A stretch of 64,000 nt of DNA from Muribaculaceae bacterium (lineage in GTDB: Bacteria > Bacteroidota > Bacteroidia > Bacteroidales > Muribaculaceae), in NCBI GenBank assembly GCA_017548365.1, contig JAFZAC010000033.1, positions 1 to 64,000 on the forward strand, written 5' to 3'. Below, one piece after another: positions 28,299 to 37,524 of this stretch. The translations under genes and the position numbers were made by a program. The notes under the pieces were generated by a model. The model saw nothing but the letters and a program-made list of their open reading frames with translations. It was not told where the DNA came from and ran no database searches. The first letter of the stretch is position 1. Each line of letters opens with the position of its first letter.

Positions 28299-29243
28299 TT
28301 AGTGATTAATTATATACTGCGAACTGATCGACTCGTGGTCATTGATGCGCTGAATGGTCTCGGCGATTAGTCCGGCAACCGACACTCTCTTGACTTTTTC
28401 GCTTCGGCTGGTGTCGTAGTTGATGGAGTCGGAGATTACAACCTCGGTGAGAAGACTCTTGTTGATGCGTTCGGTAGCTGGGTCGCTCATCACACCATGA
28501 GATGCAATGGCTCTTACCGATTTGGCGCCATTCTTCATCATTACTTCGGCAGCAGTACAAATGGTTCCTGCGGTATCAATCATGTCGTCTACAAGAATCA
28601 CGTTCTTGTCCTTAACATCGCCAATGATGGTCATCTTCTCAACAACATTGGCACGGGCGCGCTGCTTGTGGCAAAGAGCCATGGGCACTTTGTAGTGCTT
28701 AGCATACTCCAGCACGCGCTTGGCACCACCTACGTCGGGCGAAGCAAATACCATATTTTTGAGCTTGAGCTTATCGATGTAAGGTACAAATACCGACGAA
28801 GCGTAGAGGTGATTCAACGGCAGGTTGAAAAAGCCTTGAATCTGGTCGGCATGCAAGTCCATTGTGATGATGCTGTCAACGCCAGCGCTGGTGAGCATTC
28901 CTGCTACAAGCTTAGCGGCAATCGACACACGCGGACGGTCTTTACGGTCTTGGCGCGCCCATCCAAAATAGGGTATCACCGCTGTAACCGATTTTGCCGA
29001 AGCACGCTTTGCAGCATCAATCATGAGCAGAAGCTCCATGAGATTGTCGGTGGGAGGGAACATCGACTGAACGAGGTAAATCTCATCGCCCCTCACCGAT
29101 TCTTCGTATGACACTTGAAACTCACCGTCGGCAAAATCATTGACCAGCATTTCACCAACTTCTATTCCGAGTTTCTTCGCTATCTCATCGGTAAGATATC
29201 TGGAATATCTGCCTGAAAAAATTTTGAATGGTTTCTTGCTCAT
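28299..29243 (-). CDS. prs: Ribose-phosphate pyrophosphokinase
   Basis: The product makes PRPP from ribose-5-phosphate and ATP (EC 2.7.6.1), feeding purine, pyrimidine, NAD and His synthesis in the cytoplasm. It has 314 residues, standard length. The PRPP-binding loop is VILVDDMIDTAGT (about 216-228), the metal/ATP motif is DLHADQIQGFF (about 129-139), and RQDRKDRPR (flexible region) is present. The upstream -7 element TAATTTTG (29270-29277) is 27 bases before the ATG. It is single in its transcript, with a terminator after it. Confidence 0.96.
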   Translation of the reverse strand: MSKKPFKIFSGRYSRYLTDEIAKKLGIEVGEMLVNDFADGEFQVSYEESVRGDEIYLVQSMFPPTDNLMELLLMIDAAKRASAKSVTAVIPYFGWARQDRKDRPRVSIAAKLVAGMLTSAGVDSIITMDLHADQIQGFFNLPLNHLYASSVFVPYIDKLKLKNMVFASPDVGGAKRVLEYAKHYKVPMALCHKQRARANVVEKMTIIGDVKDKNVILVDDMIDTAGTICTAAEVMMKNGAKSVRAIASHGVMSDPATERINKSLLTEVVISDSINYDTSRSEKVKRVSVAGLIAETIQRINDHESISSQYIINH

Positions 29244-29269
29244 AATAACGAAGGTCTAAATTCTTTGTG

Positions 29270-29277
29270 CAAAATTA
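29270..29277 (-). promoter_or_regulatory. Candidate -7 element of prs
   Basis: The minus strand reads TAATTTTG, a full TAnnTTTG match just before prs. The -33 box is not clear. Confidence 0.4.
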
Positions 29278-29328
29278 CAATATAAAAGTGTTTATTCCTA
29301 TATTATGATGAAAATATTTTTAAGAAAA

Positions 29329-30993
29329 TTACATTAGTTTGAGAATCAGCGCATTGCGAGAGGGAATTAACAATTCCACAGGTGCGTCGGGATTTATGTT
29401 GACAGTCATCTCGCTCTTGGTCAAGAGGTCGCAAGCTTGATATATACCTGGCTCCATGTTCATGATGCCGAGGGCATGCTGCGGAGTGTGCAAGTTTATG
29501 CGTTCTTCGTTATCACCAAAGTTGGCAATAATGAGTAGCCGTTCGTCACCAAAATGGCGGTAGTAGGCATAGACCTTGTCGCAGTTCATACTTTCATAGT
29601 TGGCATACATGAGGTCGTAGAACTCGCCTTGCGCAATGGCTTTTTCCTTGTTGCACAGTCGAAGCAGCTTCTTGTAGTACTGACGCAATTCACGCTCTGG
29701 TTTTGTGAGCTTGGCAGTGTCGCATTTGCCATTGTTGTACCAGCGTCGTAGGCTGTCTATGCTCCAGTAGTCAAATATTGTGGTGCGTCCGTCTTGTCCG
29801 CTGAAGCCTTCAGCGTCAAGTGCTGGCTCCCCAAGTTCTTGGCTGTGATAGAGCATGAACGGTGCTCGTGAGATTGTGGCCGAGACGACCAAGGCTGGTA
29901 GTGCTTTGAATGCGTCGCCGGCAAACTGTGGTGAAGCGATGCGCTGCTCGTCGTGGTTCTCAAGGAAGTTGAGCATGTGGTCACCAATTCCGTCAATTAT
30001 TTGCCAGCAATTAGTGATTGCCGAAGCATAGGCGTTGCCACAAGTGACAGCACGCAAGGTGTCGTAGAGTGACACCTTGTCATACAGGTAGTCGAAATGG
30101 CCATAGAAAATGTATTCGCGATAGATTGCCACATCATAGAGCTCGGCGATGAAGATGAGTTTGGGATTGATAGTTTTCACTTGCGGTATTGCCCAATTCC
30201 AGAACTCTACAGGCACCATGTGAGCCATGTCACAGCGGAAGCCGTCAACCCCCTTCGATGCCCAGAACTTCATTATGCTGAGCATCTTGTTCCAAGTGGA
30301 AGGAATAGGGGAGAAGTGTCTCTCACAAGTGGCGTAGTCCACACCGTAGTTAAGTTTGACGGTCTCATACCAGTCGTTGGCTGAGGGATAGGGATGGAAA
30401 CAGTCGTTGCCGGTTGCCTTTGCCGGCATCTCATAATAGAACTCCTTGCCTTGCCCCAAATCAATCCCTGGTGCGAATTGCTGACCTGGCAGGTAGTAGA
30501 AGTTGTTGTTAGGCAAGAAGGCGTGGTCTTTATTGTCATTGGCTCCTAGATCTTCAACTCCTTCGGGCTTGGCGATGCTGTGGTATTCACGTGCGACATG
30601 ATTAGGCACGAAATCGATAATGACTTTGAGACCGGCCTCGTGAGTGCGTTTCACCAGTTGTTCAAACTCTTGCATCCTCTGTTTGGTCTTTACTGCAATA
30701 TCAGGGTCGATATCGTAGTAGTCGGTGATGGCATAAGGCGAGCCGGCATTGCCTTTCACGATGTAGGGGTTGCAGTCGGGAATGTCTTTATAGTGTGTCT
30801 TTGTGGCATGACGAATAACTCCCGTGTACCACACATGTGTGGCTCCCAGGTCGCGCAGTTTCTTGAGCACAGGCAGGGTGATGTCGTTCATTTTGCCTGA
30901 GCCGTTCTGCTTTATTGAACCGTTTGGAATACATTTGTCGCAAGTGTTGGTAAACAAGCGTGGAAAGAGCTGGTAGATAATAGGCTTAGTCAT
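29329..30993 (-). CDS. Cytoplasmic alpha-amylase family glycosidase (GH13)
   Basis: This 554-residue protein has no signal peptide. GH13 motifs are in order: DFVPNH (127-132), GFRCDMAH with nucleophile Asp255, FIAELYD with acid/base Glu284, and LENHDEQR with Asp348. A C-terminal beta domain (about 465-554) follows. The lack of export fits work on internal glucans or imported maltodextrins. The ATG overlaps the patatin stop by 4 bases (ATGA), so the two are translationally coupled. The exact specificity (amylase, trehalose-related or other) cannot be read from these motifs. Confidence 0.9.
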   Translation of the reverse strand: MTKPIIYQLFPRLFTNTCDKCIPNGSIKQNGSGKMNDITLPVLKKLRDLGATHVWYTGVIRHATKTHYKDIPDCNPYIVKGNAGSPYAITDYYDIDPDIAVKTKQRMQEFEQLVKRTHEAGLKVIIDFVPNHVAREYHSIAKPEGVEDLGANDNKDHAFLPNNNFYYLPGQQFAPGIDLGQGKEFYYEMPAKATGNDCFHPYPSANDWYETVKLNYGVDYATCERHFSPIPSTWNKMLSIMKFWASKGVDGFRCDMAHMVPVEFWNWAIPQVKTINPKLIFIAELYDVAIYREYIFYGHFDYLYDKVSLYDTLRAVTCGNAYASAITNCWQIIDGIGDHMLNFLENHDEQRIASPQFAGDAFKALPALVVSATISRAPFMLYHSQELGEPALDAEGFSGQDGRTTIFDYWSIDSLRRWYNNGKCDTAKLTKPERELRQYYKKLLRLCNKEKAIAQGEFYDLMYANYESMNCDKVYAYYRHFGDERLLIIANFGDNEERINLHTPQHALGIMNMEPGIYQACDLLTKSEMTVNINPDAPVELLIPSRNALILKLM

Positions 30994-31772
30994 AACTTCA
31001 TATCTTTGATGAGTTGAGAATTCTTGAGAATTTTCATTGTCTCAAAATACCCTCTTTGAGCGATTTTATTGGCAGAGTTGGTGTCGAAAGTGCTGTGCTG
31101 CTGAATCGAGATTATATCAACGAGTAGGTCACACAACTGCTTGTCGGCTGCAACGTTCTTCATTGTCATAATCTTATAGGTGCGGTAGGCGAGCGAACGC
31201 ACGTTCATCTTGATAGGTCCAAGCTTCGATGGGCTTACGTTGATTCCAATCACTGTTTCGCAAAGCGGCCTCAGGTAGTAGGATGGGAGGTTGTGAAGCA
31301 CTCCGCCGTCAACGCAGTAGCTGCCGTCTATTTTAACTGGTTTGAACACCAGCGGGATGCTGCATGATGCAATCACCCGCTCGGCTATATTGCCTGAGGT
31401 AAAAGGCATCTCGTGCTGCTGCTCGATATCGGTAGCGGCAATGATGGTGGGCAATGGCAGTTGCTCAATGTTATCGACTGGCAGGTTTTTCTCGATGAAT
31501 CTCTTAAACTTGTCGAGCTTGAGAAATCCGCTTTTAGAAATGTCGACTTGAAGGAATTTGCTCATGTCGATGTTGCTGAAAAGATTGAATATCTCGTCGG
31601 CTGTCATGCCCGAGGCGTAGAATGATGCCACCACGCTTCCTGCGCTCACTCCGGCTATGATGTCGGGCTTGATGCCCACATCTTCAAGAGCTCGCAGAGC
31701 ACCGATATGTGCAAATCCGCGCACTCCTCCGCCACTCAGGGCTAATCCTATTGAGTATTGTTTATGTTCCAT
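30990..31772 (-). CDS. Patatin-like phospholipase
   Basis: This 260-residue protein has the patatin Ser-Asp dyad: glycine-rich oxyanion loop LSGGGVRGFAH (12-22), nucleophile in GVSAG (41-45) and the DGG motif (VDGGVLHNL). The family hydrolyses acyl esters of phospholipids. No signal peptide is seen, so it is probably cytoplasmic or peripheral. Its start overlaps the end of the unknown exported gene by 25 bases and its stop overlaps the amylase start by 4 bases, so all three are one transcript. Confidence 0.92.
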   Translation of the reverse strand: MEHKQYSIGLALSGGGVRGFAHIGALRALEDVGIKPDIIAGVSAGSVVASFYASGMTADEIFNLFSNIDMSKFLQVDISKSGFLKLDKFKRFIEKNLPVDNIEQLPLPTIIAATDIEQQHEMPFTSGNIAERVIASCSIPLVFKPVKIDGSYCVDGGVLHNLPSYYLRPLCETVIGINVSPSKLGPIKMNVRSLAYRTYKIMTMKNVAADKQLCDLLVDIISIQQHSTFDTNSANKIAQRGYFETMKILKNSQLIKDMKL

Positions 31773-32797
31773 TGTAAGTTTTCTTTAATCCATTTTTGCC
31801 ACCATTTGCGGGCTTTCTTGTCGTTAAGAACCTTCACTTTGTTATTGAGCCATTGCATCTCTCCTGTTGAATCGTCGCTTGCGCAAGCCTCAATAAAGTG
31901 GGTGAAATTCTCGCTCTTGGGATTTTGTGCAATCCATGTAAGGAAATCGTTGCTGTGACGCATTCCTTGGTTGAAGGACCAACGTGCAAACTCTATGAGG
32001 CTTAGCGTCTCGGAATTCTCAGGAGGTTCCTCTCCTCCATATTTTCCCTTGTATTGTTCAACGATTCTCATCATTTCGCTAGCCTGATCGTTGAGTTTCA
32101 TAATATTGAAAGGTTTGCTTGCAGGTGTTTGCTCCATGATGAGAACGTTCATGCCAGGAGGATAGAACTCGCCGCTTGTTCTTGTGGTGACGCTAGGTTT
32201 GCGGTTTTTGCTCAGATAATTGGCGTCACCTGTAGTTTGAATGGCTGTTGTTGTGACGTTTAATAGGTTTATTTTTCCATCATTGCCAATAACGAATGGA
32301 GTAGTGATTGTCCCTTTTTTATGAAGAGTTTTACCTCCTCTCAAGGTTGAGAAATAAGTATAGTTTCTTATTACTTTGACGGTATCGCCATTGAAGTCGA
32401 AATGCAGAGTTGATTCTGGATCATATCGCATTTCACCTTGAGGATGTTCGATGGCAAGAATCTTGGAGTCGCCCGTGTATCCAAGCATGGCACCATCCAC
32501 CACAAGCCCATGCCTGTTGCCTATGGTCGTTATATAGTACTCGGTGGGCAATTCGTTATGTTTTACCGAGCACAGAAATACGGTGTTTCCATTAATTTGT
32601 CTTAACTCATCAACGTTGATTGTGGCATTATATAGCTCTTGTGGATTGTGCAGATAGCAGACCGACAGCAAATTTTTGGCCAAGTGGGAATCTATGGGGC
32701 CAGTCTTGTTGATTAGTGAGAGTAGGTCGATTGCGCCATAACTTGTTATCGGCATAATAATGGCGCATATAGCTGCTAATATTTTTTTAGTACTCAT
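31748..32797 (-). CDS. Exported protein of unknown function upstream of patatin
   Basis: The start is placed at ATG 32797 (MSTKKILAAICAIIMPITS, a signal peptide ending near SYG); the longer reading has a second, unlikely leader and would span the promoter. It has 349 residues. I do not recognise a family. A beta-rich middle (TEYYITTIGNRHGLVVDGAMLGY, then STLHFDFNGDTVKVIRNYTYF) and a helical, Trp/Lys-rich end (KWWQKWIKENLQW) are visible. It overlaps the patatin gene by 25 bases. A consensus promoter precedes it. Confidence 0.72.
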   Translation of the reverse strand: MSTKKILAAICAIIMPITSYGAIDLLSLINKTGPIDSHLAKNLLSVCYLHNPQELYNATINVDELRQINGNTVFLCSVKHNELPTEYYITTIGNRHGLVVDGAMLGYTGDSKILAIEHPQGEMRYDPESTLHFDFNGDTVKVIRNYTYFSTLRGGKTLHKKGTITTPFVIGNDGKINLLNVTTTAIQTTGDANYLSKNRKPSVTTRTSGEFYPPGMNVLIMEQTPASKPFNIMKLNDQASEMMRIVEQYKGKYGGEEPPENSETLSLIEFARWSFNQGMRHSNDFLTWIAQNPKSENFTHFIEACASDDSTGEMQWLNNKVKVLNDKKARKWWQKWIKENLQWNINNTQ

Positions 32798-32817
32798 AAT
32801 TATGTAGTTTTCTGCTA

Positions 32818-32848
32818 CAAATATATGCAGAAAAAATAATATAGACAA
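32818..32848 (-). promoter_or_regulatory. Promoter of the unknown/patatin/amylase operon
   Basis: On the minus strand TTG (32848-32846), a 20-base spacer and TATATTTG (32825-32818) fit the consensus, 21 bases before the ATG. Confidence 0.6.
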
Positions 32849-33041
32849 TATTGAAGATATTTTGCCAGCAATTCTCAATGAAAGCCAAAGTAGAGAAAAT
32901 CAATTTGCACCTTGGAGTCTGAAGTTTACTCTTGTGGTGAACCATACACGAACAGGGTCACCGTTAGAAGAACTTGGGCAGACTCATGATGACTCATATG
33001 GCTTCATTGTCTGAGTAATCTTCATCACTATTTGTGTGACT

Positions 33042-34769
33042 TTATTCACCTCTGGGTGATTCTATCTTTTCATAAAGAGTGTAGAACTCGCCATTGACAT
33101 AGAGCTTTTGTGAATCATGAAAATAGGCAATTGAGATTTCTTCTGGAATATCTTCTGTATGTGGGATGTCACTTGTCATTCGGCCGGTACTGTCAAAGAA
33201 AGATGAAATAGTGTAAAATCCATAGGCACCATAATCTAAAAAATGAATACCAGCATGTGATTTGTAACGAATTTGGGAAGCGTCTAATACACCACCTGCA
33301 TTGTAACGGTCATTATTTGTGTATAGAACGACATGGTCCTCTTCAACCTTGAGAGGCACAAAATAAACTCCTTGGTCCTTTAATTCATAACAAAGTACAT
33401 ATTTAGGTGGAGATATGCGGTCATCATTGACACGTTTTGGTTTTGCTGTTACTTTCATTTTTTGACTACGACTATTGTCTTTAATATCTTTAAAACTATG
33501 CACATTGGAATCGTATTTGAGTATTGTTATTTTTGATTTTCCATTGTTGCTGACAAACGTTATCCTCTCCTCTATGTCGCTTAACAATAACTCGTTATAG
33601 CCATATTCCTCTACTATGACTTTCGTTTTTGGAAGATAGTAACACTCATAAGCCCCAGAGTTGTCATCCTCGAATTTATACCTTATTGGACTGTAGTCAA
33701 CAACACGTCCAGTTGGATAATTTGAATCAGTTATCAAATCACCTTTTCTTGTATAATCGTTTAGATTTTCTTTGGCTTTATATAATGTGAGAATCCCAGC
33801 TATGATTCTACTACTTCTTCCATTCAATAGTTGGTGTTCTTTCACAGGCATGTTGTCTATTATTTCTCTTGCTCTACTTGTTAAGGCTGGCATCGCGTCT
33901 GAAGTACTAACTATTGCATATTCTTCATGTATATAACCATTATCATTGAAGTCATAGACAAATGTGATGTTGTCCTTATTAATAAAAAGGTCTTTGAAAC
34001 CATTTTTTCTCAAAGATTCTATTTTTTTATTATAATAAACATTGGCATAACGGCTATTATTGTCGTTGTCATTATAATTTATGATTTTTATGTATTCATT
34101 CACTATTGTTTGAACAGCGTCGCTCTTACTTTCAATCAAGTCATTAACAGTTAGTGCTTTACTGTTTTTTATGTCGTAATAAAAATAATTTACGTTACCT
34201 TCAGGACAATGACTATCAGAATGGTATACATGTTCATAGATGCAAATGTCTCCTGAAATATATCTGCATTCAAATCTGTGTTCGTAAATTTGAGGATAGT
34301 AGTCTTTGCTGATTGTACTCACCAAACAATTAGAAAGGTCTTTTTGATAAGGAAATGATTTGCTGCCTTTAACGCAATATGTTTTGAGAATATCGTCCAC
34401 CGAGATGAAAGGGTTTGTATTATTTCCGGTCCATAGTTTTCCCATCCAAGTTAGAAGAGCTTTTTGTAGGTGCTGAAGATTATGTCCCCGCCAGTCACTC
34501 GGCCATTCTATGCTTACTTCTCTTGTGCAATATGTTGGATAATACCCATTTTCATTTGTTGTTTTAAAGTTCGCTTTACAATTATATTCCTGAAGTAACA
34601 ACGGTTCATTATCAGCTATTATATTTTCGTATTCAATTGTAGGTGTTATCTCAACAGCATTGTGTTGCTGTTGAGGGCGGTTTCTCCTTCTCTTGTTTTG
34701 TGCATGAACAAAGTCACAACTATTTATTACAAGTAATAATGTAGATAGTATGATAATTTTGGCTTTCAT
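33042..34769 (-). CDS. Exported protein of unknown function with an RsiV/DUF3298-like section, low GC
   Basis: This 575-residue protein starts with a signal peptide (MKAKIIILSTLLLVINSC, cut near VHA, or a lipobox at Cys18). A section at about 185-310 (NYFYYDIKNSKALTVNDLI, ITFVYDFNDNGYIHEEYAI) resembles the RsiV/DUF3298 domain of Bacteroidetes, known from anti-sigma-like and periplasmic proteins. The rest is not recognised. Codons and base composition are visibly AT-richer than the neighbours. It lies 13 bases after a small exported gene on the same strand, and the two are probably co-transcribed. Confidence 0.7.
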   Translation of the reverse strand: MKAKIIILSTLLLVINSCDFVHAQNKRRRNRPQQQHNAVEITPTIEYENIIADNEPLLLQEYNCKANFKTTNENGYYPTYCTREVSIEWPSDWRGHNLQHLQKALLTWMGKLWTGNNTNPFISVDDILKTYCVKGSKSFPYQKDLSNCLVSTISKDYYPQIYEHRFECRYISGDICIYEHVYHSDSHCPEGNVNYFYYDIKNSKALTVNDLIESKSDAVQTIVNEYIKIINYNDNDNNSRYANVYYNKKIESLRKNGFKDLFINKDNITFVYDFNDNGYIHEEYAIVSTSDAMPALTSRAREIIDNMPVKEHQLLNGRSSRIIAGILTLYKAKENLNDYTRKGDLITDSNYPTGRVVDYSPIRYKFEDDNSGAYECYYLPKTKVIVEEYGYNELLLSDIEERITFVSNNGKSKITILKYDSNVHSFKDIKDNSRSQKMKVTAKPKRVNDDRISPPKYVLCYELKDQGVYFVPLKVEEDHVVLYTNNDRYNAGGVLDASQIRYKSHAGIHFLDYGAYGFYTISSFFDSTGRMTSDIPHTEDIPEEISIAYFHDSQKLYVNGEFYTLYEKIESPRGE

Positions 34770-34782
34770 TGTTGAATGTTTT

Positions 34783-35223
34783 TTAATCTGCTATATCTAT
34801 ATATAGCATTACCTTAAGCTTTTTAGAACCCACGCGTGCAGTGCCTTCATACGGGCAGTTGCCCATGCGCTCCATGCTCATGACAAAGTCCTTTGAACCA
34901 TCCTTACCAACAATAGTGAAATAGTCAAGGTAGTCGGAATAGCCACCAAACCCGTCTTTCATTCCTTTGATTCCACTGAACTTGGTACACTTCATGTGGA
35001 TTTTTCCTCCATGAGTTACATTTTTGTATACGATGTTGCTGAGGCCTTTATTGCTTGCGTCAAAGTCAAGTTCGATTGGGTAGTCGCCCTTGTTGTCGGT
35101 CATATAGCCCGAGAAATGATAATGAATGACTCTGCCACTTGATTTCCTTGGTGAACGTCCTTCTACATTCAATACTGATAGAGCCATAATGGCGACAAGT
35201 AGTGTAATTGTTGTTCTTTTCAT
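34783..35223 (-). CDS. Small exported protein of unknown function
   Basis: This 146-residue protein has a signal peptide (MKRTTITLLVAIMALSVLNV, cut near EGR). The body is beta-rich with GGYSDYLDYFTIVGKDGS and a C-terminal strand KLKVMLYIDIAD. No family is recognised. It is upstream of the DUF3298-like gene by 13 bases and a promoter lies ahead of it, so both form one transcript. Confidence 0.72.
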   Translation of the reverse strand: MKRTTITLLVAIMALSVLNVEGRSPRKSSGRVIHYHFSGYMTDNKGDYPIELDFDASNKGLSNIVYKNVTHGGKIHMKCTKFSGIKGMKDGFGGYSDYLDYFTIVGKDGSKDFVMSMERMGNCPYEGTARVGSKKLKVMLYIDIAD

Positions 35224-35252
35224 TGCATTATTCTTTGTTATTATATTCTCTA

Positions 35253-35283
35253 CAAAGATATTCTTTTTTTATTAGAAATCCAA
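35253..35283 (-). promoter_or_regulatory. Promoter of the small exported protein operon
   Basis: On the minus strand TTG (35283-35281), a 20-base spacer and TATCTTTG (35260-35253) fit the consensus, 29 bases before the ATG. Confidence 0.7.
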
Positions 35284-35340
35284 TAATTAGGTTTTTTTTT
35301 AGTTCTATTTGATTATGTGAGCAAGTTGAGCCTAGGTGTG

Positions 35341-36261
35341 CTATATATTTATTACTGTCATTATTGTCCCCATGATGCAGCCAAGAAATGCGCCGAGCCA
35401 CACTATGGCGCGAAGTTCCTTTTTCATTACGCTGATGATGATTTGCTCTGCTTCTTCCATGTCCATTTCTTGAATTCGAGATTCAACTATTTTACTTATG
35501 TTGATGCTCTCGAGGATGCGGGGCAGGTGATCGCTGATGAGAGTGCGGTAAACGCTCATAATGCCTTCGCGAGCCTGCTCGAGCTGTTGCTCATGCCCTT
35601 TGAAGAGTTCACACATGGGCATTGACGTGAGTTTGTCGGCTTCGGTATATACAATCCGTGCCGACATGCTTGGAGCCTGCTCTTGAAGAACTTCGTTGAT
35701 GTGCTGAGCGAGTTTTGTCTCGATGGGCGAGGAGACGGCTTCAATAAGTCGCTCGGCATGAATTTTCCCTGCCATGCTGTTACGAGTCTTGTCAATGACA
35801 TGCTGGGTGGCGGCATGGGCGATAGTTTTGCCAATGGCATGGTCGCGAAGTTTAGCTGAGATGAGTTTCGCAATCTCGTCGCAGGTGCTTTCGCGCATGG
35901 TGCCGATTTCTTGCTCAGTGAGATAATGGCTGGCGAACTGCTCAAGCGTCTCGTCGTTGTGCAGCTGAGTATAGAAGAACTCGTCGATGGCGGCTCTTAT
36001 CTTCTCAAGCATCTCATCGCTGAGCAGCGTCTTCTCAAGCACCTCTTTGTTCATGAGGTTCTCGCTGATAGAGTTGCCTATGGCACCGGCAATGCGGTCC
36101 TTCTCCTTGGGGATGATGCCAGGAGTGAACGGCACATGCATGCCAAAGATATACTTAGCTGTCCTCGGCCTAAAAAGCATCCTAATGGCGATGTCGTTGG
36201 TAATATACCCAATTACCGCGCCCAGCGCCGGCCCCGAGATGTATTCAAGTATTGCGTTCAT
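35341..36261 (-). CDS. DUF445 family membrane protein
   Basis: This 306-residue protein matches DUF445 (YheB-like): N-terminal hydrophobic GPALGAVIGYITNDIAIRMLFRP, then FTPGIIPKEKDRIAGAIG, a long helical middle and a C-terminal transmembrane segment (LGAFLGCIMGTIMTVI). The role is not established. It follows the oad cluster on the same strand, with a hairpin between. Confidence 0.85.
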   Translation of the reverse strand: MNAILEYISGPALGAVIGYITNDIAIRMLFRPRTAKYIFGMHVPFTPGIIPKEKDRIAGAIGNSISENLMNKEVLEKTLLSDEMLEKIRAAIDEFFYTQLHNDETLEQFASHYLTEQEIGTMRESTCDEIAKLISAKLRDHAIGKTIAHAATQHVIDKTRNSMAGKIHAERLIEAVSSPIETKLAQHINEVLQEQAPSMSARIVYTEADKLTSMPMCELFKGHEQQLEQAREGIMSVYRTLISDHLPRILESINISKIVESRIQEMDMEEAEQIIISVMKKELRAIVWLGAFLGCIMGTIMTVINI

Positions 36262-36310
36262 TGCTAAATAGTTTTAATTATAGCTTTGTTACAAATAATG
36301 TGCCAAACAA

Positions 36311-36343
36311 AATAAGGTGTACCCGATGTGGCTACACCTTATT
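36311..36343 (-). terminator. Hairpin between oadB and the DUF445 gene
   Basis: AATAAGGTGTA (36311-36321) pairs with TACACCTTATT (36333-36343). It lies 22 bases after the oadB stop on the minus strand. The trailing A/T run is modest, so it may only reduce read-through. Confidence 0.6.
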
Positions 36344-36365
36344 TAAATATATAAGGGATTGTTTA

Positions 36366-37520
36366 TTATCCGAGGAAGCCGAGCAATACACCGGCAGCTA
36401 CTGCCGAACCGATTACGCCTGCAACGTTTGGACCCATGGCGTGCATGAGCAGATAGTTGCTTGGGTCGGCTTTGAGGCCCTGGTCGTTGCTGATGCGTGC
36501 AGCCATAGGCACTGCGCTAACACCTGCATTGCCAATCAATGGATTCAACTTCTTGTGCTTGGGCAGGATGAGGTTGAAGATCTTAACAAAGAGTACACCC
36601 GAGGTAGTGGCGATGATGAACGCCATGAAACCAAGCAAGAAAATCTTGATGGTGTCGGGGGTCAAGAACTCTGATGCTTGAGTAGAAGCACCCACACTCA
36701 TACCGAGGACGATTGTCACCATGTCGGTCATAGCGTTGCTGGCAGTCTTGGCGAGACGGGTTGTAACACCACTCTCACGCAGCAAGTTGCCGAAGAACAG
36801 CATACCGAGCAGTGGCAAACCACTGGGCACGAAGAAGCAAGTGAGAATCAAACCCACGATGGGGAAGATGATCTTCTCGGTCTGAGAAACCTTGCGGGCT
36901 GGCTTCATGCGGATGACGCGTTCCTTCTTGGTGGTGAGCAGTCGCATGATGGGCGGCTGAATTACAGGGACAAGCGCCATATAGCTATAAGCCGAAACCG
37001 CAATGGCACCCATCAAGTTGGGAGCGAGTTTCGACGACAGGAAGATAGCGGTAGGACCGTCGGCACCACCAATGATGGCGATAGCACCTGCTTGGTCGGG
37101 CATAAAGCCCATTGCCAAGGCTACCATGTAGGCACCAAAGATACCGAACTGCGCTGCAGCGCCCACAAGCATCAACTTGGGGTTGGCAAGCAGTGCCGAG
37201 AAGTCGGTCATCGCACCAATGCCCAGGAAGATGAGCGGCGGATACCAACCCTGCCTAACACCTTGATAGAGGATGTTCAATACCGAACCTTCCTCATAGA
37301 TACCAATCTCATTGCCTGGCTGGAAAGGAATGTTTCCAATCAGGATACCGAAGCCAATTGGCACAAGCAGCATAGGCTCGAAGTCATGCTTGATGGCGAG
37401 GTAGATGAAAAGCAAACCTACGCCAAGCATAATCAAGCTCTCGGGCGACAACGTTACGTTGTAGAAGCCGGTGAAGTGCCAGAATTGCTCCAGGTTCTGT
37501 GCAATATTTAGTAGTACCAT
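36366..37520 (-). CDS. oadB: Na+-translocating decarboxylase beta subunit
   Basis: This 384-residue membrane protein is the ion-conducting beta subunit of the methylmalonyl-CoA/oxaloacetate decarboxylase Na+ pump. Typical blocks are FEPMLLVPIGFGILIGNIPF, the conserved GGADGPTAIFLSSKLAP with the Asp used in Na+ coupling, and ATTSGVLFVKIFN. Many hydrophobic helices (about 9-11) are visible. The gene follows the biotin carrier by 4 bases and is the last of five genes (mce, carboxyltransferase, oadG, carrier, oadB). It likely couples decarboxylation of methylmalonyl-CoA to Na+ export, with propionate as an end product. Confidence 0.94.
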   Translation of the reverse strand: MVLLNIAQNLEQFWHFTGFYNVTLSPESLIMLGVGLLFIYLAIKHDFEPMLLVPIGFGILIGNIPFQPGNEIGIYEEGSVLNILYQGVRQGWYPPLIFLGIGAMTDFSALLANPKLMLVGAAAQFGIFGAYMVALAMGFMPDQAGAIAIIGGADGPTAIFLSSKLAPNLMGAIAVSAYSYMALVPVIQPPIMRLLTTKKERVIRMKPARKVSQTEKIIFPIVGLILTCFFVPSGLPLLGMLFFGNLLRESGVTTRLAKTASNAMTDMVTIVLGMSVGASTQASEFLTPDTIKIFLLGFMAFIIATTSGVLFVKIFNLILPKHKKLNPLIGNAGVSAVPMAARISNDQGLKADPSNYLLMHAMGPNVAGVIGSAVAAGVLLGFLG

Positions 37521-37524
37521 AGTT

